Shown here piece by piece: positions 37,166-47,500 of a DNA stretch of 64,000 nt. The stretch spans positions 26,625,638-26,689,637 of the forward strand of contig CM055907.1 in the NCBI GenBank assembly GCA_029582155.1, given 5' to 3'. The notes below the pieces were generated by a model. The model had not been told where the DNA came from. It made no database searches and saw only the letters and a program-made list of their open reading frames with translations. This stretch comes from Panopea generosa (lineage: Eukaryota; Mollusca; Bivalvia; Adapedonta; Hiatellidae). A program made the position numbers and the translations under genes. Every line of letters starts with the position of its first letter. Positions within the stretch are counted from its first letter, which is position 1.

Positions 37166-37644
37166 TTAAAGGGATTATATTCGCAAGTAACACAAACACG
37201 CTGTTAATCCAGACTGTTCCTGTATGCAGTGTGCACAAAATAATGTTTATGTATTGACTTATAACCATTATTTACTTCAAAGTTATCAAATTAACAGTAA
37301 CTGAATATTGGCCAAAACTTTAATACGTCCCGCAATAAAGTATTGCGCAATGTTTACATTGAACTCCGTAACTTCCCGAACAAACGCCTCAAAAACGAGA
37401 TCGGGAACGAGTCTTCACGATGTTGTCCAATGATTAATCGGAAACCAGAAAGCGGTTCGTTGAAAATGGTGAATGTAAACAAAAACAAAAACGTGGCTTC
37501 AGAAACCCGATGTTTGTAATAAAGAGGTTATGCAATTAGACACTTTAGATGCGTATATCTCTAAGTTATTAGTGTATCTTCATGCTGGGCCTGTGTATTA
37601 AGGACAGGGAATTGACGGTAACATACCAATATAATCCCTTTTAA
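37166..37644. mobile_element. 479-bp MITE with TTAA ends, family C
   Basis: Left end TTAAAGGGATTATATTCG; right end in reverse complement TTAAAAGGGATTATATTGG. The TIR similarity continues to a GTWAC block, about 24 bp in all. The interior is GC-richer than its surroundings (ACGTCCCGC, CGAGATCGGGAACGAG), which might be mistaken for a promoter. Confidence 0.65.
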
Positions 37645-38944
37645 AACAAAATGAGTGTTAAAGTACAGGAACAAATGTGACAGTAAAATATAACATTCTC
37701 AATATTAAAAATTTGTCCAGTGATAATCATTTGTTTTGAAACACTGAAGTCTGACCAAAAAGTGAAAACAATATTTATAAGGTGTTCAAGTTTCTATAGT
37801 AAGAGCATGTTATGTATTTGTTAAGCATGACAGCTGTTCGTAGTCATAGTAAAAAATTCATCAAAATTATGGTGTGTCCCTTTAATTAATATGTTTGTCA
37901 AAATTGATAAAAGCATAGAAATATAGAATTGACAAAACTCATAGGAAATGTTTTAAGAATATATTTATAATGAATGACAAAACTTTATATTCATATTTAT
38001 TAAGTTGGTAGGTAAATAGCTTAAAACATTCTTTTTTGTATAATCCTTATTAAATATATTTAAATTTTTGTTATTGAAAAATAATAAACAAAAATTAGAG
38101 GGGAAAAGAACTTAGGTTTGGCCCACTTGAATGGTAAACAGCAAACAATTTATTCTTTATTTTATGCTTTAGTTCTACTTTTGAGTCCTATGTAAAACTT
38201 GTACGACTTACAGATGAGCTGTATCCATTAGTATAATAAAACATATTCTAAGACTTCGTTGTGTAGAATTAGCCACCACCACAGGCAGAATAAATGCTAT
38301 TTATCTTGTATAAATAACTACATTAAAAAGCAGTAAGGTTATAGCAGTTGTTTTAACAATTTTGCAGTTGTCTCCCTCGGTTAGTGAAAATCTGCGTTGA
38401 GGTCTGGAGACCACATTGTCTGATTGCTACACGATAACTCGAGTTCAGGTGCAGTTTTATCCAGGGTAAATAGGTTCAGAAAGGTCAGCAGGGTACATGA
38501 AGGTCAAAGGTGAACAAGGTCGAATTCTGTCATACAGAAGTTATAATCGCATCACTGGAAGGAAAAAAGGAGAATACATAATTGATGTGTGATTTAGTTA
38601 ATTACTTTGTGACCATCTAACTGGTTATACTTCTTATAGCAGAGGTTCAACATGAGAACTTTGTTAGCTTGAACCTGATGGGACTAGACAAAATAGTTGC
38701 AGTTAGAGGTTGTTCCAGCCATATATTTTCAACATCATACCATACATGTACATGTATAAACATCAAATAGGAATTCAGTTGGGACCAGATAAATGGTTCA
38801 AGCTATATGTGGTGATCCAGCCATCCGTGTTCAACCCAACAAAGTTCTACTGTAGGTATTTTTCATAATATTTCGAAATTTTATCTATTGCTACTGGGGA
38901 TGCAGAATCATTGTTCTTATTTCCTCAATCATGTTATTATTTAT

Positions 38945-39228
38945 CCCAGTGTTGATCGATTGAATATTTAGCATCATTTTCATGCCATCGAGGGCTAACA
39001 GGTGATCAGCTAACTCAACCACTCTTTTTCTGGGATCCTAGAAGGTTAACCAGTACTTAAGCACACCCATCTCCACAAGTAACTGATAAATTGATTCAGC
39101 GGTGGAAGAAAATTACAATAAGACACACTGTTGTTATTAATTGTCATGGAGACTGTGATTGGGCGGGGATTTGAATTCATGACCCCTGGATTGATAGTTG
39201 TGCTACCGACTGAGCTATTCAGGCCCGC
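38945..39228 (-). mobile_element. tRNA-headed SINE, family 1, nearly full length
   Basis: Read on the - strand it starts GGGCCTGAATAGCTCAGTCG. An A-box-like TAGCTCAGTCGGTAG and a B-box-like ATTCAAATCCCC lie in tRNA-like spacing, followed by the conserved GGTTAACCTTCTAGGATCCC and CCCTCGATGGCATGAAA blocks and an AT-rich TTGA-type tail. It is a SINE rather than a tRNA gene because the head has no clean anticodon arm and continues into the shared body. Confidence 0.8.
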
Positions 39229-39364
39229 ATTTTGTTTGAGTGTTGAAATACAATCTTACATTAGGATGCACACTAATAAATTCAAAGGTCTATAAAGCCC
39301 CTATGCAAAATAATTCTTTTTTAACTCCATTTCCACATATTACAAGTAATAAATGTTTTTCAGT

Positions 39365-39535
39365 TTTGTTGGTAAAGGAGGTCTGAGAGTAGAACCACCA
39401 TCTTTCCGCAAGTAACTACCAAACTTCCTCACAAAGTTTCTAGACATGAACTCACAACCTCTCACAGCAGTGGGGAGTAAGTACCTTTAGACAAATCCCT
39501 AAACTACTCAGGACCTTACCACCCTTTACACATGT
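39365..39535 (-). mobile_element. Second tRNA-like SINE type, degenerate
   Basis: AACTCACAACCTCTCACAGC and CAAGTAACTACCAAACTTCC match the layout of 54600-54770 (AAGTAACTGGAAACTTTCTC, GACTCAAACCTAAGAC). The reverse strand resembles a long-variable-arm tRNA head with a GGTTTGAGTCC-type B box. Confidence 0.5.
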
Positions 39536-39891
39536 AACCATTCACCCCATGTAAGATAAAAAAAAAATAAGTTTGATATACCTTGAAAACATTACAACAT
39601 TTAATGTAAAACTGACATAACATTCACAAGTCAACTGTACAGCTAGTTCTGTAGGTGATTATAATCTAACATTATTCCTAAAGATCACGGTTAAGAGAAT
39701 TATAATAAGTCAATTGTGACTAAACACAAAGTTTGATTATTCGTTAACTTAAGAGTTATATGAGAAAGTTTGCCTGTTACGTGCTGAATTTATGACTGGT
39801 TCTACAAACTCAGATTGATGCGAAGGTCTTCCTTCAATAGCCTGTAATGTGTGGAAAAATGACACATAACTCCATTCAAACAAATGTTTAT

Positions 39892-40132
39892 TTAACCCTT
39901 TACTTCATATAGACGCCTTTGGACACCTCTAATATAGACGCCTTTGGACACCTAATATAGAAGGCTTTTGAATTATTGGGTGAACTATGTTTATATTAAC
40001 TGAGAGAGTGGGAAACAGTGCAGGAAGTATTCAGATTGCTCGTTACGAGCAAGCTGAACTCTTCCTGCACTGTTTTCAAAGGCCTTCGGTGATTGGTGCG
40101 GGAAAATGCGTATCTATGGAGTAAAGGGTTAA
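39892..40132. mobile_element. TTAA-flanked MITE, family A, copy 2
   Basis: Termini TTAACCCTTTACTTCATA and TATGGAGTAAAGGGTTAA. GACGCCTTTGGACACCT occurs twice in tandem near the left end. The internal arms AAACAGTGCAGGAAGTATTC and CTCTTCCTGCACTGTTTTC fold on each other. Confidence 0.9.
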
Positions 40133-41727
40133 GAAGGATCAAGACGGTACGACGAGGGGTCAAAGGTGTTTTGCATCTCGTGTCAATTCCGTGGTTACAA
40201 TAAATATTTTCTGTGAACACTCTATTCATGTTTATCTGAATCATTATATGCAGGTGGCATCCACAATTCACAAGGGGTGTTCAATATAAGAAAAAATTTG
40301 GGTGGGGAGGGGTATAAAAATGTATCATCTAGAGAAAAGAAATTTAGTGGAATGGTTTTCTTGGTACATGCATGCACGCTTCACCGTCGGTACGGATTGA
40401 TGGAATTATATAAAATAATAATGATCTTCTCTCCTTATAAAATGAACTGGATAAATAATCAATAATAATTGTATTATACTAGCTAAACAAATACTATAAT
40501 ATACAGATACTCATGCATTTTACACAACATTATTTGATTTCCAAAGATTGAGCCGACTTTCAACAACAGTTAACTGCTCTATCGAGAATTTGTCCTTTCT
40601 TCAATTTACTCAAATTTATACTAGATAGTTAATTGGGCTCAGTGCTTTTATGTTTCAAGTGTAATGACTTTTTTCTTTGAGAGACCAATGAATCGAGTCG
40701 GGAATGATTTTGTTAACATGTATATGAAAGAGAACCACAGGGAAGATAGGAAGTTGTTGTAACTGTGTTTCCACTTTAAATATTGAAATACATTATTATT
40801 TTTTTATTATTATTATCATTATAATTATCATTTAACTCACAACCTCTGGCATGAGTGGCCAACATTTTATACCCTACACCATAGCCCCACCCTGTCCTTT
40901 CTGTATAGACCCGGACTCAATAAATACTACAATTTATACACAGATACCTTACACATGCATTTTGGAGTGCTTTATTTTAACAATTGCAGGTATATTACAT
41001 GTATCTGTATTAAAAACAGTTTATTTGTATCATATTTACTGTTACATGCTAATCACACCTGGGATGTTAGCTTGAATTATAAACAGCTGAGTGTTAGGAT
41101 ATAATAAGCAAGTGTCACGTTGAATAATAAACAAGAATAAACATAACATGCTATATACATGTGACATGCATTCACATGCAACATGCATATCTACAGCATT
41201 CAAATTTAGCAGGATTTCTTGCAACTGGAAAGATAATGTGCAAAGGCTGAAAGCATGCCAAGCAGCGTGTTCAACATAATGGAGAGCTGATAAAAATACT
41301 CATAGGTAGATTCAGGATTTTCTGTTGGGGTAGGGGTCCAATTTTCTGGTGGGAACAGGGTTTGGATTTTCTGTCAGGGTGATGGTCAGATTTTAGATGG
41401 CGGACAAGCAAAACTTGTGCAAGGGATGTGCAAATGTGCCGTTTGTAAAAAAATTATTTGTCAAATATTGCATAAAATTTAATTAAACCCACAGGATAAA
41501 TAAATGGGTGTTAAAAAGTGAAATAAACATGCGTGTCTGAGTTAAAAAATTGTCAACAAACAGCGCCCTAAATGTGAGACGTGTGGAGGTAGAAGTTTAC
41601 ACAATCTTCACAATTTTCACTGAAATATTCCCAGTATACTCGTAACATAATCAATTCAAATCCTTCGTAAAATCACAATAATTCTGAACTGGCAAACTTT
41701 CTGATGTAACAGAAACAGGACTAAGTC

Positions 41728-41905
41728 ATGTGGAGTATGTGGTCCAGTGGTAGAGCACAGGACCAAAGATCTGGGGGGTCACGGGTCCATCTGGGGGTTT
41801 GATCCTTAGTCACCACCTCGGGTGTTGTGACGTCAATGAGCAAGACACTTTATCCACATATGATAAGTACTAGTTCTACTCAGGAAGACTTCAGCATCAT
41901 TTGCC
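41728..41905 (+). mobile_element. tRNA-like SINE head, family 3
   Basis: TGGTCCAGTGGTAGAGCACA is a strong A-box-like match and GGGGGTTTGATCC a B-box-like match, followed by CACCACCTCGGGTGTTGTGA and a GACACTTTATCC block. It is not a full tRNA: no acceptor-stem pairing was found. Confidence 0.55.
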
Positions 41906-42506
41906 TCAATTGTAAGAACATGTTTCACAATTGAGGTAAAATAAATAACACAAAGAACTGAGACTCAATCAGAAAATCACCACTGATCGTCATCGAAGGT
42001 AACTGGTACCAAGACAGTGCCTAAAGTACAACAAGACAACACAAGAACAATATATATGTAGTTAAAACTGCCACACAGTGCAAGAAGAAACAGTCTAAAA
42101 TCAAAATAATTAGATACAACTGAAGAAAAGAGAAGCATTCCTGAAACTTTTTCTTGTACTTAAGCTGTACTAAAAATACTTAGCAATGTTCTAATTAAAC
42201 ACAACATCAAGTTCAATATACCTCAAAGGGTGGTTTCAGGGAGCTGGTTCAACCCCTGCAAAGTGAAGCTATAAATAAAAATGAGATCTCTTAATGTAGC
42301 ACTCAAATATATAATATCTGAAATTGGTCAAACCAGGTCTTTCTATGTAGGTACCAAGATGATATATCAAATTGCTTACTGAAAACAACTGGTGCGGACA
42401 ATATAGGGTAAGTTTACTGGGTCAAAATTAAACCTGTTGATTTGTTTGTAAATACATTTACTTCTGAACAAAACCAAATGCAGCACCCATCCCCAAGCAA
42501 GTTTTG

Positions 42507-42779
42507 TTTGTTTGAATAATGTCGTATTTATGCCATCGATGGCTAACAGATGATCAGTTAATCTAGCCACTCTTTCCTGGGACCCTGGAAGGTTATATCT
42601 GGTACACTGCAAGTAACTGATAATTTTACCACTAAAATCAACAGTAAGAGATGAATGACAATGAAATGCAATATCATATATCAATCACCATGGAGACTGT
42701 GGCTGAGCAGGGTTTCAAACTCTCAACCACTGGATTGATAGTCAGTCATGCTAATGACCAAGCTAACTGGCCTGGCTTG
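42507..42779 (-). mobile_element. tRNA-headed SINE, family 1
   Basis: On the - strand it runs from GCCAGGCCAGTTAGCTTGGT through CAATCCAGTGGTTGAGAGTT to TTCCAGGGTCCCAGGAAAGA and CATCGATGGCATAAATAC. It is collinear with 38945-39228. It lies just downstream of the transporter stop, in intergenic DNA. Confidence 0.75.
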
Positions 42780-43225
42780 GGAGTAAGTTTATTTTACTCC
42801 TCTCACTCATTTAAATGCTCTAACTCGGGACTTTATTCACGAGTTCAAACTTTTGTTTTTGAACACATGGTTAAAAATCAACCCAGAGCTATCTTTTTCC
42901 ATAACGAATGTTTAAAGGCCATTGGTTTGGACTTGTGTAAGCCCTTGAAATATACAAACAGGATTGTTTGTTGGGTAAAATATGCAGGAAAAAAATGTGA
43001 GGCCGTGTGCTGATATGACATTGGCAAAAATGACCTACAGTAAAACCATACAGTTGAATGAATGACATGTTAAGGATTTTGGCTAGGAAGTTTCCAGATT
43101 TTTCTAGTTTAGGAATTTTATATTTTAAATTGAAAATTTAAGGAAACCATTATTTTGGTTGAAGTATTATAAATATGGATGCTTTTAACAATTTAGCCAT
43201 GTCCATTTTTTCTTTAAAATTTCAC

Positions 43226-44055
43226 TTAAACACAAATGTCAGCTATATTCATAATAAAAACACCAATGTCAGTTAAAAGCATAATGTAAACACCAATGTC
43301 AGCTATATTCCTAAAAAACACCAATGTCAGTTAAAAGCATAATGTAAACACCAATGTCAGCTATATTCATAATAAAAACACCAATGTCAGTTAAAGCATA
43401 ATGTAAACACCAATGTCAGCCATATTCATAATAAAAACACCAATGTAAGTTAAAAGCATAATGTAAACACCAATGTCAGCTATATACATAAAAAACACCA
43501 ATGTCAGTTAAAGCATAATGTTAACACCAATGTCAGCTTAATGCATAATAAAACACCAATGTCAGATAAAAACATAATGTAAACACCAATGTCAGCTATA
43601 TGCTTAATAAAAACACCAATGTCAGTTAAAAGCATCAATGTCAATTATAAGCAAAAATGAAAACACCAGTCCAATGTCAGTTATTAGCATAACATAAACA
43701 ACCATGTCGGTTACAGACATAATGAAACAGCATTGTCAGTTATAAGCACCAATGTCAGTTACAAACATAAAATTAAAACAAACATCAGTTATAAGCAATA
43801 TGTTTACATATTGTCAGTTATCAGCATAATGTAAACATGAATATCAGTTATAAGCACAATGTATACACCAATGCCAATTATAAACATAACACAAACACCA
43901 ATGTCAGTTATAAGCAAAACATAAACACCAACGTCAGTTATATGCACAATGTATACACCAATGCCAATTATAAGCATAACACAAACACCAATGTCAGTTA
44001 TAAGCAAAACATAAACACTAATGTCAGTTATAAGCACCAATGTCAGTTATAAGTA
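43226..44055. repeat. 30-bp minisatellite organised as 60-bp dimers
   Basis: About 27 copies of a unit with AAACACCAATGTCAG are present. At 43230-43620 two variants alternate, one ending TTAAAAGCATAATGT and one ending CTATATTCATAATA. The open frames 43804-44040 (-) and 43837-44052 (+) come from the 30-bp period being divisible by three. The array ends about 300 bp past the transporter stop. Confidence 0.85.
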
Positions 44056-44317
44056 TAACTTGAGTAATGAAAGGAAGTTCTGGTATTATTGTAATACACA
44101 CATAACAAACCAAGACACAAATAGTATTCAAACATACCTACAAAAAAACAAGTTAGAAATGAACTGCCAGTCATACATACTGACTGATCCCTGACACTAC
44201 ATGTTTCTGTATGGACATGTAGGGAGAAATAATTATGGTTGTCTTGACGAAATATTAATGAACTCAGGTGAGCAATTATAACTTTTGTTGAATGTATAGT
44301 AATAGCTGGACAGGATG

Positions 44318-44323
44318 TTTATT
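44318..44323 (-). terminator. Poly(A) signal AATAAA of the SLC16-like gene
   Basis: This is a canonical hexamer on the - strand about 30 bp after the TAA at 44354. Its position suits cleavage near 44295-44305. It supports the annotated stop rather than further splicing, though cleavage was not observed. Confidence 0.5.
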
Positions 44324-44353
44324 CCCAATTTGTTGACCATGTCAACCAGATAC

Positions 44354-44526
44354 TTACACCAACACTTGTTCCCCCTCAATGGTTCTTTTCATCTTAAGTG
44401 GTTCTGAGACATCTTCCAGCAATGGCTTTTTGCTGATTGGGTAGCTGTTCTCCGTGGATGGGAGTGGTCCGCAGCGTTTAAATTTGAAGAGTAGAAGTAT
44501 CACATTACTCCATATGAGCGAGGCAC
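44354..44526 (-). CDS. C-terminal exon of the SLC16-like gene
   Basis: The acceptor is CTAAG. The exon finishes the last membrane helix (ASLIWSNVILLLFKFKRCG) and adds a polar tail rich in Pro, Ser, Lys and Glu, ending EQVLV with TAA. An AATAAA hexamer (TTTATT on +) at 44318-44323 lies about 30 bp past the stop, so a very short 3' UTR is possible. The stop overlaps a consensus donor GTAAGT; an alternative splice there is discussed in the findings. Confidence 0.75.
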
Positions 44527-47500
44527 CTTAGAAATAGAAACAAATTGGATATCAAAAGATGATAAACACACACAAGAACATGTCATAGATGAGAAGTCAA
44601 GAATGTCTGGATGGAGTAAACATGGAGTAAACATGGAGTAATTGTGGCCACCTCTTTAACAAGCTAGGAACTCTAACCTTACCAACTCCCTAAAAACCTG
44701 GGAATGTAATCGATGGTTAATTTAAAGGGTGGGGTGGAAAATGGGTCTTGGCCATGTCTTGGTCTTTCATATTTGAAGTTGTAGATGGCATGAAACCCTA
44801 CCCAGTCACATTATACTGACACTGGGCAGACCAGACCTTAAACTATCCTCTAAATGCTGAACACCATGTGCCAAGGAAGCTTCTAGTTCCATTTTTAAAG
44901 TCTTTGGTATGACCTGGCCAGGTATCAAACACCCACCTTTTCCATGTGATGTGGACACTACTAGACCACGCTGCAGTACAGTCAAACATGTGTAAGTGGC
45001 CATCTCTATTAAGCAGCCACCTGTCTTAAGCAACCATATTTTTTATTTTCCAATACTTTGCTTCCAGAGTGAATTTATCTGTATTAAGCAATAACCTGTT
45101 TTAAAATGCCAATTTTGCTCCTTCCCTTGACTGGCTGCTTAAGACAGGTTTAACTGTGTTTCAAATTTGAAAATTATATAACTTCATATATAAAAATATT
45201 TCCAATATTTTTTATGTTCATTCATTTTTTATTACCAAGAATTTTAAATAAGATTTGATGCCATTTTAAACACATTTTAGGATTTCATAATATGTCATCC
45301 ATAACAAAAACAAGGAAAAACAGTTAATTAGAATTAATTGAGCAAACAGAGCAAAACAAGCCCAAGCATTATCAATTATAAATGGAATAAATCTACTGCA
45401 TCATCCTTAGTCTGTCCTGTCAGGCTCTGACAACATTGCTACCTTTTATTTATCACATATCACTAATTTGTCATTTAAAAGCAATTAAAAGCACATTAAT
45501 TGTTTTAACTGTCTCATTTAATGCCTCATAAAGTACAAAATGACTATAATATCAGAAAACATATAATTACACTGAAAGTGCATCAAATGCAGCAAATATA
45601 ATACCTGACATAAACATGGTTGGTTACATCGCTGATAATATATTATACAAGGTAACACAAGTCAGAAAGTCCACATACCACCCGTTGTTTTAACCCTTTA
45701 CTTCATATAGACGGTTTTGGACACCTTTAATATAGACACCTTTGGACACCTCTAATATAGAAGACTTTTGAATTATTGGTTGAATAATGTTTATATTAAC
45801 TGACAGAGTGGAAAACAGTGCAGGAAGTGTTCAGATTGCTTGTTAAGAGCAATCTGAACTCTTCCTGCACTGTTTTCAAAGGCCTTCTGTGATTGGTACT
45901 GTATCTATGGAGTAAAGGGTTAAAGTGACAAACAGCAATATTGAAAAATGTTCACTTGAAACTTTATTGAAAATTCTATAACAATATCAAGAATATCCAA
46001 ATATGAAATTAAAATACTCCACCTTAATTTTTTTTAATTGATTTGGTATAATATATAATATAATATATATAAGGGGCATAACTCTGGTAAATGAATGAAA
46101 GGCATCATATTTTGCAAATTCACAGTATCCACGACAAAAAAATGTTTAAATAATTTTTTTCTTGACTAATTGATAAAAAATAATAATATTTTCTTAAATA
46201 TGGAGTCAGATATTAATACTTGTGAACATAAATAAAAATGATATCAACATTGCTGCAGGTCGTTTAAATCATTGAATACAGTGTTTTTAAGGAGGAAATG
46301 TCAAATTAACGGCACAATAACTTCAATAACATATCATTTTTATATTTAACAATATCAAACTTTTAAATGACAATTTAATGTATTGAATAAGCATATATGT
46401 GAAACCAGATCAAAGAAAATCCTTATTTCTTAAAAACCCATTATTGTACTGATAGTTGTAAGTTGCTGGCTGTTATTTGCACAACAAGATTTCTTCACAA
46501 ATTTTGGGATTCCCTCGCTAAATCATTTTAAGTTATTAAACAAAATGATTTTTTAAGGTATTCAACAGATCAAAATGTTTTAATTTATACCAAATTTCCT
46601 AAATATTAGTTTTAATATATATATATTAGATTTAACTGAAAAGATTTTGTCAATTTTGCTTTATCATTAAAATACCTAATAAACCATAAATTTAGTTTAA
46701 GAGTTGGTAAAAAAGGGGGTGGGGCAATTTTGCTTTATCATGGAGGAACCTCTATGTCATGTCATAAACTATAAATCATCGGTAATACCAACACATTTTA
46801 TAAAGAAAGTATATTAATTCATACCAACATATTTTATAAAGAAAGTATATTAATTTATACCAACATATTTTATAAAAGAAAGTATATTAATTTATACTTA
46901 ATTTATACCAACATATTTTATAAAGAAAGTATATTAATTTATACCAACATATTTTATAAAAGAAAGTATATTAATTTATACTTAATTTATACCAACATAT
47001 TTTATAAAGAAAGTATATTAATTTATACCAACATATTTTATAAAGAAAAGTATATTAATTTATACCAACATATTTTTGCTCAGAGCTTTTATAAACCTAT
47101 TGTGCCCATTTCCTGGTTATTACCAGTACTGTGTGTTGTTTTTGGAAGGCTATCGGATCAAACTTGTGACCTTTGGAAGCTCAACATCCTATCCGCTTAA
47201 CAACTGCATCACATAAAAAGTAGATTAACTTACCTGCTAAATAAAATGCATACTCAAACTCTTTCTTCTCTTGTATCAATATACCTGAAATATACAAATT
47301 AAATTTGCGTTTAATAAAGCCAAAAATATTGTATTCAATAAGTCATGCTTGTCTGGTTTCAAAATAACATAAATATTCTGAAAATATAAAGAAAGGCCGA
47401 GATGAATTTCAGAGCAACATTATCAAATTATTGCTATAGGTGACATTGACAGTCTTAGAATATGTATGTAAAAGTATTTCATTAATGATTTTCTCAATAA

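Noticed and set aside
37300-37530. CpG-richer segment as a promoter
   Set aside because: It lies inside the 479-bp TTAA-flanked MITE and has no adjoining exon.
38945-39228. True tRNA gene
   Set aside because: Box-like motifs are present, but the anticodon region and acceptor pairing are not sound, and the same body follows the head in other copies; it is a SINE.
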